Shown here piece by piece: positions 1-8,946 of a stretch of 64,000 bases of DNA. The position numbers were made by a program, and so were the translations under genes. The notes beneath the pieces are model-generated. The model saw only the letters and a program-made list of their open reading frames with translations. It was not told the DNA's origin and ran no database searches. Numbering within the stretch: position 1 is the first letter of the stretch; each line of letters begins with the position of its first letter. The stretch is from Heyndrickxia shackletonii (lineage in GTDB: Bacteria > Bacillota > Bacilli > Bacillales > Bacillaceae_C), in assembly GCF_001420715.1 (NCBI RefSeq), contig NZ_LJJC01000004.1:3767634-3831633 (forward strand), in the 5' to 3' direction.

Positions 1-779
1 AATGCTGCATTCGAGCTTGCCCAGTAAAGCATAATCCCCCAGCTGGTGGAGTTAATATCTTCAAGCCCTAAAAATGCTAGGCCAGCTTCAGCAAGAATGG
101 CGCCTAAGGTAGCGAACATAATATTCCCAGCAATAAGGGACATCATGTTGGGGCAGATTTCGGTAATCATGATTCTCAGCGATGATTTTCCAGACATTTT
201 GGCTGCCGAAATGAAATCTCTCCTTGCCAGTGTCATTGTTTGAGAACGAAAAACCCTTGCACCCCATGCCCATCCCGTAAATGCAATGATTAAACCATTT
301 ACAAAAGGAGTAGAAGCCTTCAAATATGCCTCGATAACAATTAGTAAAGCAAGACCCGGCATTACCAAAAAGAGATTCATAATAAAGCTAAGGATGGCAT
401 CTGTCAAACCACCACGGTAGCCCGCTATTACCCCAAATATAAGGCCTATAATGGTGGAGAGAATACCGGCTCCAAATCCGACAACCATTGTATTTCTCGC
501 ACTGAAAATAAATTGCGAATAGATGTCTTGACCGGTATTTGTCGTTCCGAACCAATGATCAGCGGTTGGCGGCAAATTCGGATCATAAATGGCGGCACTT
601 GGTGAATATGGTGCTATCAGTGGAGCGAAGATAGCTATGATGAGAAAGATTAAAAAGATGATAAATCCAGTTGCCGATTTTCCATTACTAAAAAAAGGCT
701 TCAACGGTCTTAGCACCATTAGTAAATAGTTCTGCTGTTTTGTGTTGATTTGCGAAGTTGGTGTGATTTCAGCCTTCAT
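1..779 (-). CDS. ABC transporter permease, DppC/OppC type (partial, runs off window)
   Basis: The reading frame is open from the ATG at 779 to the left window edge, so the C-terminus is missing. The N-terminus has a cytoplasmic tail and then one membrane helix (about residues 36-55). The segment GNIMFATLGAILAEAGLAFL lies in the inner-membrane permease domain that contacts the ATPase. The N-terminal extension before TM1 is typical of the DppC/OppC half of peptide/nickel/oligosaccharide importers. A GGAGGGGAG ribosome binding site precedes the start. It lies 5 bases after the DppB-type permease stop and belongs to the same operon; an ATPase gene is expected beyond the window. Confidence 0.92.
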   Translation of the reverse strand, partial: MKAEITPTSQINTKQQNYLLMVLRPLKPFFSNGKSATGFIIFLIFLIIAIFAPLIAPYSPSAAIYDPNLPPTADHWFGTTNTGQDIYSQFIFSARNTMVVGFGAGILSTIIGLIFGVIAGYRGGLTDAILSFIMNLFLVMPGLALLIVIEAYLKASTPFVNGLIIAFTGWAWGARVFRSQTMTLARRDFISAAKMSGKSSLRIMITEICPNMMSLIAGNIMFATLGAILAEAGLAFLGLEDINSTSWGIMLYWASSNAA

Positions 780-784
780 GTTCG

Positions 785-1768
785 CTACTCCCCTCCAGTA
801 CGAATCCGCGGATCTAACCTACTGTACAACAAATCCACGATCAAGTTAGCAACAAGTACAGCGACGGCAATTAATAGAAATGATGCTTGAATCATTGGAA
901 AATCCTGTGATTGTACGGCTGATGTTAATTGATTTCCAATCCCTGGATAGGAAAAAACCTGTTCCGTTAAGATAGAGCCGCTAACAACATTTCCAATTGC
1001 AATCGCAAAACTGGTTAGCTGCGGTAAAATCGCATTCCTTGCCGCATAAGAAAACATTAGACGTGACGTCTTTACTCCTTTTGCCTCTGCAAAAGTGACG
1101 TAATCTTCTCCAAGCGTATACATCATATTGTTGCGCATTCCAATAATCCACCCGCTAAGTGAGCCAATTAGTAACGTGAGAGCGGGTAAGAATGCATGAT
1201 TTAAAATACTGGTAAAAAAAGTTCCATTGAATCCCGGTGTGATGGCAGGGTCGTACCCATGTGCCATCGGAAACCAGTTAAGCTTAAAACCAAAAATAAA
1301 GACGAATAATAATGCCACCCAAAAATATGGCATTGCCTGAAAAATCATGGAAACAACAGGCAGAGTATTATCTAAAAACCCTCTTCTTTTCCAGGAAATA
1401 TACACTCCCAGTGCTGTACCAATAAAGACGGACAGCAAGGTGGAAATACCAACTAGACCAATGGTCCAAGGTAAGCTTCCACGAATCATATCACTGACGG
1501 GTGTGGGGTATTGCATAAAAGAAAGGCCCCAATTAAATGTAAATAGACCGTGCAAATAATCGATGTATTGCTGCCATAAAGTAGATTGTCCAATCCCATA
1601 TGCTTTTTTCATGGCATCTAATGCGGCGGGTGTCAGTTGGCCCTGGAACTTTGCAAACATGGCATCAGCAGGACTCCCAGGCATCATGCGCGGCAATATA
1701 AAATTGATGGTAATGGCAGCCCATAATGACAGGATAAAAAAACCGAGGCGATTGATAACGTAACGCAT
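785..1768 (-). CDS. ABC transporter permease, DppB/OppB type
   Basis: The 327-residue protein has the usual length and layout of the DppB/OppB permease: a first TM helix at residues 8-28, a long external segment, then five helices. The family EAA-loop region YVTFAEAKGVKTSRLMFSYA is near residue 225, and the C-terminus ends with the typical DLLYSRLDPRIR. It forms the heterodimeric membrane channel with the downstream DppC-type permease. A strong GGGGGG-rich ribosome binding site precedes the ATG. The operon context (family-5 binding protein upstream, LacI regulator next) points to an oligosaccharide or peptide substrate. Confidence 0.93.
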   Translation of the reverse strand: MRYVINRLGFFILSLWAAITINFILPRMMPGSPADAMFAKFQGQLTPAALDAMKKAYGIGQSTLWQQYIDYLHGLFTFNWGLSFMQYPTPVSDMIRGSLPWTIGLVGISTLLSVFIGTALGVYISWKRRGFLDNTLPVVSMIFQAMPYFWVALLFVFIFGFKLNWFPMAHGYDPAITPGFNGTFFTSILNHAFLPALTLLIGSLSGWIIGMRNNMMYTLGEDYVTFAEAKGVKTSRLMFSYAARNAILPQLTSFAIAIGNVVSGSILTEQVFSYPGIGNQLTSAVQSQDFPMIQASFLLIAVAVLVANLIVDLLYSRLDPRIRTGGE

Positions 1769-1797
1769 TTTTACCCCCCTGATATTAGTGAAATAGA

Positions 1798-1821
1798 GGA
1801 AAAGGGCAAAGACCCTTTTCC
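1798..1821 (-). terminator. Intercistronic stem-loop between binding protein and permease
   Basis: A perfect 9-bp stem (GGAAAAGGG / CCCTTTTCC) with a 6-base loop sits in the 220-base gap between the binding-protein gene and the permease gene. The U-tract on the minus strand is weak. It more likely partly terminates or protects the upstream mRNA, giving more binding protein than permease. The rest of the gap (1822-1989) shows nothing recognisable. Confidence 0.6.
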
Positions 1822-1989
1822 TTAAAGCCGGTTTCGCAATAATTGTTTAAAATCCAAAAGCCGATTTTATCTTGTTGCTTTTCGTCGTTGTTTAAGTAGG
1901 CTTTGTTTCTGGGCATCTTTTCTTACCAAGTTGATTCATTATGAGCCTAAAAAAGGTTGTAGCTTAGCATTTCGGAAAAGAGCCATTGT

Positions 1990-3666
1990 TTATTTAGTAT
2001 TCGGTTTTAATTTCGATAATGTAATAGCAGGTGCTGGCCAGTTGAATGGGGCAGGGTTCGCATATGGATCATCTTCCGTAGGCCAACCTGTATAATTAGC
2101 CGTCCTGTATTCATACCAAACCGGGCCATTCACTAATGGAATGGTTGGCATTTGATTAACCATGACATTTTGAAGATAATTAATCGCTTCTTTCTGTACT
2201 GCTTTGTCCGTCGTTCCTTGGAATTTCTTCAAAGCCGCATCTGTCTGTGGATCATTCCATTTTTCAAGGTTCCAGCCTCCATGGCTGTTCAACATATCTT
2301 GATATTGCTTATATGGATCTGGTCCGGAGTTGGTCCATGAAATGGCTAAATCATAATTTCCGCCAGTAACATTTTTCGCATACGAAGCATACTCAGGCTG
2401 TTGTACTTTCACATCAATCCCAACATCCTTTAATCCTTGGGAAATTAACTGTGCCATGGTAGTCCAGTCCGTCCAACCAGATACGGTTTGTAAGGTGAAG
2501 GACAATTTCTTTCCGTCCGGTGAAACAAAAATTCCGTCCTTGCCTTTTTTATAACCTGCGTCTTCTAATGTTTTCGCGGCTGCATCTTTATCAAAAACAA
2601 ACTCTAATTTATCTTTTGGAATACTTGGATCGACCCAAGCCTGGTCTCTAGGGAGAATTAGTGCCGTGGTGCTGGATAATGGATCATAACCGGATGCTGC
2701 TTGCTCTGAAAGCTTCTTACGGTCAATCGCTAAACTGATGGCTTTACGTACATTGATGTCTTTCAATAGAGGATTCGTCAAATTTGGATAAAGGGTAACG
2801 TTGTTGCTCGGCGGGAACCAGTATTTGTTATGCTCCTTATCTGCTGAGACATAAACCTTATCTGCATCAGGAATAAAAATACCTGCCCAATCAAGTTCCC
2901 CTTTCGTTAAGGCTAATTGCTCACTGTCGTTGCCGCTGTATACTGGGAAATGAAGCTCCTTAACTTCATATTCGCCTCCGTAAAATTTAGGATTTACCTT
3001 CATTTTATATAGTTGCGGTGTAAACGAATCTAATAAGTATGGACCTGTTCCAATTGCGAGATTTTTCGTGATTTTCGCTTTGGAAGGATCACCAAGGTCT
3101 TTCCAAATATGTTGCGGAACAATATCTACACCTAAGACATAGGATTGAAAAGGAACATTTGCTTGATCAAAATTAAATGCAACCTGATTATCCCCTTGTT
3201 TTTCAACGGAAGTTATTTCTTTCCAAATACCAGATGAATCAGCAGCTGGATCTTTTTTCAATAAATCAAACGTAAACACAACATCGTCAGCGGTAAATGC
3301 TTCCCCGTCTGACCATTTTACATTGTCACGAAGGGTAGCAACGAGTGTTTTATTGTTATTAGTCCATTCGTATTTTGTTGCAAGCATTGGATTTTCCTTC
3401 CCACTGACAGGGTCAAAATAATAAAGAGGCTGGAAAATCAAACCGTTCGTTCCACCCATTGCAGTGTTTGAAAATGGGTTAAAGTTTTCTTGCCACTGGC
3501 CGGCTGGTGATAAACCAATAACTAATGGTTTAGGATTCTTAGCAGCGTTACCTGTATTTTTTGTACCCCCAGAGTTTGTAGAAGTCTTATCTGTACATCC
3601 TGCCAACACTAAGGTGAGAGCCAAAAAGCTCATAAGTAAAAGTGATGCCAGTCTTTTCATCTTCAT
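1990..3666 (-). CDS. ABC transporter substrate-binding lipoprotein, family 5
   Basis: This 558-residue protein starts with a lipoprotein signal peptide whose lipobox is LVLAGC (Cys at about residue 24), so it should be anchored on the outer face of the membrane. The rest reads as an SBP_bac_5 domain: NPFSNTAMGG near residue 62, LRDNVKWSDGEAFTADDVVF near 112, and IGTGPYLL near 203. It captures the substrate for the DppBC-type channel downstream. Family-5 proteins bind peptides, nickel or oligosaccharides. The adjacent LacI-type regulator and operator make a sugar oligomer the better guess, but the substrate cannot be read from sequence. Confidence 0.93.
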   Translation of the reverse strand: MKMKRLASLLLMSFLALTLVLAGCTDKTSTNSGGTKNTGNAAKNPKPLVIGLSPAGQWQENFNPFSNTAMGGTNGLIFQPLYYFDPVSGKENPMLATKYEWTNNNKTLVATLRDNVKWSDGEAFTADDVVFTFDLLKKDPAADSSGIWKEITSVEKQGDNQVAFNFDQANVPFQSYVLGVDIVPQHIWKDLGDPSKAKITKNLAIGTGPYLLDSFTPQLYKMKVNPKFYGGEYEVKELHFPVYSGNDSEQLALTKGELDWAGIFIPDADKVYVSADKEHNKYWFPPSNNVTLYPNLTNPLLKDINVRKAISLAIDRKKLSEQAASGYDPLSSTTALILPRDQAWVDPSIPKDKLEFVFDKDAAAKTLEDAGYKKGKDGIFVSPDGKKLSFTLQTVSGWTDWTTMAQLISQGLKDVGIDVKVQQPEYASYAKNVTGGNYDLAISWTNSGPDPYKQYQDMLNSHGGWNLEKWNDPQTDAALKKFQGTTDKAVQKEAINYLQNVMVNQMPTIPLVNGPVWYEYRTANYTGWPTEDDPYANPAPFNWPAPAITLSKLKPNTK

Positions 3667-3691
3667 TTTCGTTCCTCCTATAATTTTATAG

Positions 3692-3705
3692 CGAAAGCGG
3701 TTTCG
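3692..3705. promoter_or_regulatory. LacI-type operator upstream of the binding-protein gene
   Basis: CGAAAGCGGTTTCG is a near-palindrome of the LacI/GalR operator type. It lies just upstream of the ribosome binding site of the binding-protein gene. A matching site lies before the lacI-family gene at 4841-4854, so the neighbouring regulator probably represses both units. Confidence 0.7.
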
Positions 3706-3800
3706 GAGAAGATATTAAAAAAGCAAGGGTGGATACAATGAATGTGCTTATGGGTCCTTCCTTTAAAACGAAACCACCTCCTTAATATTTTTTTGTAAAT

Positions 3801-4826
3801 TTAATTTTCATCTTTTACATTGGCAACAGTATCACGAATAACTAATTCCGTTTCAATCGTAATCGGACTAGACGAGTAATTAGAATCACTCATAAGCTTA
3901 AACAATTCCTTTGCTGCTAATTGTCCCATTATTTCTTTCTTTTGCCTTACTGTTGTTAATTTTGGAGTTACATATTTTAGAAGAGTAATATCATCAAAAC
4001 CTATTAATGAAATATCCTTCCCTACTATGAATCCCTTTTCGCGAATGGCTTCCATTGCACCAATTGCCATCATGTCCCCTGCACAAAAAATTGCTGTAGG
4101 TAAATGGTCGCTTTCTAATAATTGTTTAGTAGAAAGGTAGCCGCCATTCTCAGAGAAATCCCCTGGAAGAATCCATTTGGACAGTATCGGCAGTTGATGC
4201 TTTTCCATCGCTTTTTTAAAACCGATTAACCGATCGGAACCAGGTTTTGTGACAAATACATCTGATATAAAAGCAATCTTTTTGTGTCCCATTTCAACTA
4301 AATGATCCACTGCCATCATTGCTCCGCCAATATTATCTGAGCATAGATAATTTGCACAGGGACCTATTAAATCTAAATCAATAGACATACATGGTATGCC
4401 ACTTTGAACAATTCCGCTAAGATTAGGGTCTGTCCTCGGAACGCCAAGCAATAATAATCCATCTACATTCCGATTTTTTGCACGTGCTTCGAATGTTTCA
4501 GCCTGGTTATCCGGGTGATTGTTTGCGAAAAAAACAAGATCATAGCCATTTTCTCCAATCACATCCTTAAAGCTCGCTAAAATATCTTGCAAAAAATGGT
4601 GCCGGAACCCAGTGTTTAGATGGTCTTGAAAAAAGACACCTACTGTTTTGGATATCTTTGTTGCGAGCCCCCTTGCAATGGAATTAGGCTGGTACCCCAA
4701 TTCGTCAATTATTCGTTTAACAGTCTCGGCGGTAGTTTTCCCCACATCGGATCTTCCATTTAGTACTTTCGAAACGGTTGCCGCTGAAACACCTGCCTTT
4801 TTAGCAATATCATAGATTGTTAGCAT
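3801..4826 (-). CDS. LacI/GalR family transcriptional regulator
   Basis: The 341-residue protein begins with the classic LacI helix-turn-helix (TIYDIAKKAGVSAATVSKVL) and a hinge helix (YQPNSIARGLATK), followed by a periplasmic-binding-protein-like effector domain. GDMMAIGAMEAIREKG near residue 245 and SLIGFDD near 268 are typical. It most likely represses the adjacent importer and itself, relieved or enhanced by a sugar. The ATG is preceded by AAGGAG with 8-base spacing, and an operator-like palindrome lies just upstream. The 130-base gap to the binding-protein gene holds the 3692 operator. Confidence 0.95.
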   Translation of the reverse strand: MLTIYDIAKKAGVSAATVSKVLNGRSDVGKTTAETVKRIIDELGYQPNSIARGLATKISKTVGVFFQDHLNTGFRHHFLQDILASFKDVIGENGYDLVFFANNHPDNQAETFEARAKNRNVDGLLLLGVPRTDPNLSGIVQSGIPCMSIDLDLIGPCANYLCSDNIGGAMMAVDHLVEMGHKKIAFISDVFVTKPGSDRLIGFKKAMEKHQLPILSKWILPGDFSENGGYLSTKQLLESDHLPTAIFCAGDMMAIGAMEAIREKGFIVGKDISLIGFDDITLLKYVTPKLTTVRQKKEIMGQLAAKELFKLMSDSNYSSSPITIETELVIRDTVANVKDEN

Positions 4827-4840
4827 ATACTTTACTCCTT

Positions 4841-4854
4841 CGAAACCGGTTACG
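4841..4854. promoter_or_regulatory. LacI-type operator upstream of the lacI-family gene
   Basis: CGAAACCGGTTACG closely matches the CGAAA..TTTCG operator form and sits 15 bases upstream of the regulator's start codon, next to its ribosome binding site. This fits autoregulation. A second copy is at 3692-3705. Confidence 0.72.
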
Positions 4855-4997
4855 TTTGACTATATTATTTATCAGAATAATCAAAATGTAAAGGGTTTCA
4901 TTTTAAAAAATTTAAAATTTTTGAAAAATAATTGTAATGAGTCGTTCATATAATCTATTTTGGGTCTAACTTTATCAATATTTAAACGAAAGAAAAA

Positions 4998-5036
4998 AGG
5001 ATTGTGTTAAGTCATCATGACAATTAGCACAATCCT
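4998..5036 (-). terminator. Rho-independent terminator after signal peptidase gene
   Basis: AGGATTGTG pairs with CACAATCCT, with a nested GTCATCATGAC palindrome in the loop region. On the minus strand the stem is followed by a T-rich run, and it lies 50 bases past the sip stop codon. Confidence 0.85.
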
Positions 5037-5086
5037 CTGCATCCTTTATGCAAAATATCCGTATTTCATCCGGTCATGTAACAAAA

Positions 5087-5635
5087 CTATTGAACACTTC
5101 TAAAATCAGATACCGGATAAAAAACAATCTCCCCTTTTCCAACAATTCTCTCTTTTTGAATAAGACCTAATCCATTGCGGCTATCCGTACTTCTGAGTCT
5201 ATTATCTCCCATCACAAAGTATTTATTTTTTGGCACCGTAATAGGACCATAATCGCCTGTTAAACGACTTCCCATTTGTCTGGCCAATTTGCGATTTTCA
5301 GAGAGATAAGGCTCCTTGCAAAAAACCCCATTAATATACAATCTGTCATTTTTGATGACAATCTTATCACCAGGAAGTCCGATGATTCTTTTAACATAGT
5401 TTTTCTCTTTTCCTCTAATAATGACAATTTCTCCTCTATCAAACCTTCCTGTAAAATTCCATTTGTTCACGATTACTTTTTCATTATTATGCAGTGTTGG
5501 CTCCATTGATGCTCCTTTTACAATATATGGAGAAATAAGGAAGCTTCTTATTACAAACACAATCACTAATGCAATCAGCAGTGATTTTCCCCAGCTTTTT
5601 ATTTCTTTTCTTACATTGTCTCTCATCTTATTCAC
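5087..5635 (-). CDS. Type I signal peptidase (SipS-like)
   Basis: The 182-residue protein has one N-terminal membrane helix (LLIALVIVFVIRSFLI) and an extracellular catalytic domain. The nucleophile serine is in GASMEPTL (about residue 43), the general-base lysine is in YVKRIIGLPGD (about 83), and GDNRLRSTDSR is the C-terminal family box. It removes signal peptides from secreted proteins. It overlaps the upstream serine hydrolase stop by 4 bases (GTGA), so the two are co-translated. The start is GTG at 5635; an ATG three codons in (5626) is a reasonable alternative. Confidence 0.95.
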   Translation of the reverse strand: MNKMRDNVRKEIKSWGKSLLIALVIVFVIRSFLISPYIVKGASMEPTLHNNEKVIVNKWNFTGRFDRGEIVIIRGKEKNYVKRIIGLPGDKIVIKNDRLYINGVFCKEPYLSENRKLARQMGSRLTGDYGPITVPKNKYFVMGDNRLRSTDSRNGLGLIQKERIVGKGEIVFYPVSDFRSVQ

Positions 5636-6672
5636 ACTCCATTACGTAGCTTTGAATATTCTTCCATACATGAAACTACTAAACTTCCGAACTTTCGTAT
5701 GTCCCCTAAATAGTCAAAAACATTACTATCTTCCGTGTATAAGCTATTGTACATCCTTACTGCAACGGCATTTAATGCTGGAATCACGGTACAGGAACAG
5801 CCTGAAGCACCGAAAATTTGATAGGTGCCTGCTGGCAGTTTTTCGCCTAATTCGTCATAATCATATGAAACATTTTGATCTTTTATCCACCAAAGAAAAC
5901 CAAATTTCGGAAAGCGTTTAGGTAAAGCAGTGGGGCTTTGAATGGTCGTGGCAAGCTGAAATACCTCTTTCGGTAAAATTTGCTTTCCTTCGATTAAACC
6001 GTTATTTAGATGCAGGTTCCCCCATAAAGCTAACTCCCTGGCACTTACAAATAAATTTCTCTCTTCCCCTGTATTTGCCCCTAATCTTAACGTCGGATAA
6101 CTATCCGGAGAATGTATATCACATACTAAAGTATCCTTTCCTTCTGACATCCACCCCGTTTCTTTCAGTTTTAACGGGGTAAATACTTTCTCATTAAGAA
6201 TTTCGGCAACCGTTTTTCCAGTTGTCTTTTTAAGAATATATGCTAACAAGTCCGGTCTTTTCCCTTCAATATTCATTCCTAAGTCAAACACTCTGTCTGC
6301 CTTATCCTTACCAAATTTTATTCCTGTACATCTAGTTAAAAGATGCCGAATCGTTGCTTCCCCCAGAATATCTTTATCAAATTGATCCAAATAGGCACTT
6401 AATTTATCCTCAAGGCTAAAATATCCTTCATTAATGGCTATAGCTACTGCTAATCCAATGTAGGTAACCCTGGTGGAGTAAACATTAAATTGTGAAGACT
6501 CGTCAATCATTCTGGCTCCAGGCTCAAAATGATGAGTACCAGAATAGTATTCATAGATTATTTTATTATCCTTCATCATCACTGTGGCTGTACCGGATGC
6601 ATACATTTCCTTTTTAATTTTTTCCGTATATATAGTTAGTGGATCAAATGTCCTCTGTGTTATCGAAATCAT
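5632..6672 (-). CDS. Beta-lactamase-family (class C fold) serine hydrolase, degenerate active site
   Basis: The 346-residue protein has the layout of the beta-lactamase/penicillin-binding serine hydrolase superfamily: a start near VMMKDNKIIYEYYSG, a helix after FNVYSTRVTYIG, HLLTRCTG, LKLKETGWM, and a late GASGCSCTVIP strand. Where active members have SxxK, this protein reads S-T-R-V, so the lysine appears to be missing. The YxN segment before LLAYILKKTTGK also seems absent. It may therefore be a non-catalytic or altered relative. No signal peptide is visible, so it is probably cytoplasmic. It is translationally coupled to the signal peptidase. Confidence 0.8.
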   Translation of the reverse strand: MISITQRTFDPLTIYTEKIKKEMYASGTATVMMKDNKIIYEYYSGTHHFEPGARMIDESSQFNVYSTRVTYIGLAVAIAINEGYFSLEDKLSAYLDQFDKDILGEATIRHLLTRCTGIKFGKDKADRVFDLGMNIEGKRPDLLAYILKKTTGKTVAEILNEKVFTPLKLKETGWMSEGKDTLVCDIHSPDSYPTLRLGANTGEERNLFVSARELALWGNLHLNNGLIEGKQILPKEVFQLATTIQSPTALPKRFPKFGFLWWIKDQNVSYDYDELGEKLPAGTYQIFGASGCSCTVIPALNAVAVRMYNSLYTEDSNVFDYLGDIRKFGSLVVSCMEEYSKLRNGV

Positions 6673-6841
6673 TTAATTCCTCCGTTAGCTCCTATTTTAT
6701 AAGGAATAGTTCGTGATTAGGTAAAATAATTCCTTCCTCATTTCTTCCATCGATTTAATATTGTAAAAACCAGATGATCTTGAAACTTTTCATTCATTAA
6801 AATCGTATTTTCAAGTAGTTAACACAAATGGAGGAATTACG

Positions 6842-7831
6842 TTGAATCAAGAAATGGTGGAACAAAAAATAGAAAGGCTACTCTCAGATTTTGATGCTCT
6901 TACAAACGCTATTAGCTGGGGGATTGATAAACGGATTAGACTAAGCATTGCAGCACAATTTATCACTAGTGAAAATGAATTAAATGCAAAACAATTTCTT
7001 GAAGTATCCGATTATATTAAAAAAGGATTGAAATGGTTTTCCAATGTCCGTCAAGAAATGCGTTATGCTATAGCAGCACTTCTTATTAATAAGTTTTCCG
7101 ACCCATTGCAAGCATTTGACGAATTAAAGGTTTGCTATGAAGAACTTACGGACAATGGTTTCAAAAAAGGGCCAAACACCTATATTGCAGCATATATTTT
7201 ACTGTCTCACCATCAAGAAAGTAATAAAACAGATCAAATAAGAGGCGCAATGGAAATCTATAAAGCTATGAAAAAACAGCACTTCTTTCTTACATCCTAC
7301 GACGACTATCCACTTGCCGTGTTACTTTCACAAACGGATCGTAATGTTGAGGAACAGATGGAGGATATTGAATTTTACTATCAATTTTTAGGAAATCACA
7401 CTTTTAAAAGAGGAAATGATTTGCAGTTCCTGTCCCATATCCTTACTTACGGACAGGAGAATAATCGAGATGCATTAGCAGAGGATTGTGCGCAGTTATT
7501 CGAAGCATTCAAAAAACACTCCATTAAAATAAAAGGAATGCATTATCCGGCTTTAGGTGTGTTAGCCTTATTAAAAAAACCGGAAACGGCGATTCCCGAT
7601 ATTTTCATGATCTATTCCCTATTAAAAGAAAAGAAGCCATTACGTTGGTATAAAGATTTATGTTTCCTGTTAGCCATTCAAATGTATGTTCAAGACACCA
7701 TAGAGAATAATGATATCCTCTCGATTGGAATGGCCGTAAATATCCAGGCAATTTTACAAGCTCAGGAGGCTGCCAGTATTGCAGCGATTACAGCAACTAC
7801 GGCTACTGCAGCAAGTTCGTCTAGTGATTAA
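6842..7831 (+). CDS. DUF4003 family protein
   Basis: This 329-residue, mostly helical protein matches my memory of the DUF4003 family in Bacillaceae, whose function is unknown. It has no signal peptide or membrane helix. The C-terminal tail is low-complexity (Ala/Thr/Ser, with repeated AATAT-type residues). The start is TTG at 6842, chosen because GGAGG lies 7 bases upstream. It stands alone, divergent from the hydrolase-sip pair, and an inverted-repeat element begins 18 bases after its stop codon. Confidence 0.7.
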   Translation: MNQEMVEQKIERLLSDFDALTNAISWGIDKRIRLSIAAQFITSENELNAKQFLEVSDYIKKGLKWFSNVRQEMRYAIAALLINKFSDPLQAFDELKVCYEELTDNGFKKGPNTYIAAYILLSHHQESNKTDQIRGAMEIYKAMKKQHFFLTSYDDYPLAVLLSQTDRNVEEQMEDIEFYYQFLGNHTFKRGNDLQFLSHILTYGQENNRDALAEDCAQLFEAFKKHSIKIKGMHYPALGVLALLKKPETAIPDIFMIYSLLKEKKPLRWYKDLCFLLAIQMYVQDTIENNDILSIGMAVNIQAILQAQEAASIAAITATTATAASSSSD

Positions 7832-7931
7832 TAGTGGAGAAACTAGTGATAACGGGTTTACTTGTGAGGTGCAAAACGGTAAATCACAAATCACATAAAT
7901 TTTACATCACACTTCACCGTATATTGAATCA

Positions 7932-7968
7932 AAAAGGCTTAGAGATACAAATATCTCCAAGCCCTTTT
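7932..7968. terminator. Hairpin inside the MITE-like element
   Basis: AAAAGGCTTAGAGATA pairs with TATCTCCAAGCCCTTTT apart from small bulges and is flanked by A- and T-runs, so it can act as a terminator in either direction. On the plus strand it would terminate the DUF4003 transcript. Confidence 0.65.
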
Positions 7969-8024
7969 TAAAATTTTCTTTTTTTCGCTAAAGCATCTGT
8001 AAGTGAAAGCGAGTTTGATAAATA

Positions 8025-8210
8025 AGCGGAAAAATTTCTCTTAATTGGGAAATAGGACTGAAAATAGAATAAATAGACGGAAAGATTCCGACTATTGACT
8101 CGAAAAACGTGAAAATGGGTAATTTTGCTTTGCTTAATCGGAAAATTTCCGCTTATATACCTCGAAATGAGTTCTTTTCTTCAGTCTAACCGGAAAATCT
8201 CCGCTTATTT
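8025..8210. repeat. Four degenerate copies of a CGGAAAATTTCCG-type palindrome
   Basis: Four imperfect copies of a short palindrome (core CGGAAAATTTCCGCTTA and its complement) occur about 50 bases apart. A related four-copy cluster lies at 50041-50225. Such repeats are intergenic in both places. Their role is unknown. Confidence 0.6.
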
Positions 8211-8400
8211 TAAATATCACTTTGTGAATTCAAGTGCGTTTTGCTATGTGTTTTATAATGTTTGCACCTCAAATGTAAACCCGTTATTCTAGTGATTACT
8301 GCTTTTTTAAAAATACTATTTTAGTTGCTCTCATATGGATATTTCCCCGATTAAAAAGGAAGTTAGCCCCATCATTCTTTCATGCACAAAAGATTTTAAT

Positions 8401-8853
8401 TCAAAGCCTTTTTAAAAATACATAGCTAACCTTGTCATAGTCCATCTTTTCTTCATAAAAACGATGAGCATCGATCCGTTGTAAGTTTGATGAAAGGGAG
8501 ACAATATCGTAAGAGTTTTCCTTTGCCCAATGGTGTACATAACTTAAAAGTGCTTCTCCATATCCTTTCGAACGATTTTCTGAATCCGTTACTAAATCGC
8601 ACACCCAAATAAATTTTCCGTTATATAAGGTAATCATTGGCATAAATCCTGTTACAGCAACGATTTTATCATAGTCATAAAGAGCTGCTAATTTATATCC
8701 TTCTTTTTCTACTGCTTCCTGAACCAATTGAAGAAAACTTTCTTCATCTAAATGAGTACGCAGCTGTTTCATAACTTGAAATGCATCTTTCCATTCCTGT
8801 TGATTTTTCAATTCCTTTATAGTAGTACCTTCCATTACTTTCATCTCCTTCAT
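8401..8853 (-). CDS. GNAT family N-acetyltransferase
   Basis: About 150 residues with a GNAT fold: the beta-4 strand [19 protein letters not shown] contains the acetyl-CoA pyrophosphate-binding loop (R/Q-x-x-G-x-G/A form, [10 protein letters not shown]), and [11 protein letters not shown] is the usual C-terminal helix. The substrate is unknown. It is divergently transcribed from the MocR regulator, which may control it. Start choice is uncertain: the frame is open to 8868, 8853 has AAAGGA upstream, and 8835 has AAGGAG 9 bases upstream. Confidence 0.88.
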   Translation of the reverse strand: MKEMKVMEGTTIKELKNQQEWKDAFQVMKQLRTHLDEESFLQLVQEAVEKEGYKLAALYDYDKIVAVTGFMPMITLYNGKFIWVCDLVTDSENRSKGYGEALLSYVHHWAKENSYDIVSLSSNLQRIDAHRFYEEKMDYDKVSYVFLKRL

Positions 8854-8946
8854 GTTTCCTTTAACCAATATTTAATCACAATCTGGTATAATCTAAAGTG
8901 CCAGATTTATTAAATTTAATGGTTCCAGTTGTTTGGAGGGAAAAGA

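Larger units (their letters stand above)
7850..8286. mobile_element. MITE-like element with TAACGGGTT-N10-GTGCAAA inverted ends
   Basis: The 568-base gap 7832-8400 is nearly filled by this 437-bp element. Its ends are 26-bp inverted repeats with only two or three differences (7850-7875 and 8261-8286), both of the form TAACGGGTT-N10-GTGCAAA. CTAGTGAT lies immediately outside the left end and again two bases beyond the right end, like a target duplication. There is no ORF. Inside are a terminator hairpin (7932-7968) and four degenerate copies of a CGGAAAATTTCCG palindrome (about 8025-8210). The same end design bounds the DUF4279 cargo element at 31.1-31.9 kb. Confidence 0.7.

Noticed and set aside
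5421-5921. 166-codon plus-strand ORF across sip and the serine hydrolase
   Set aside because: It runs antisense to two overlapping genes with clear motifs and has no RBS.
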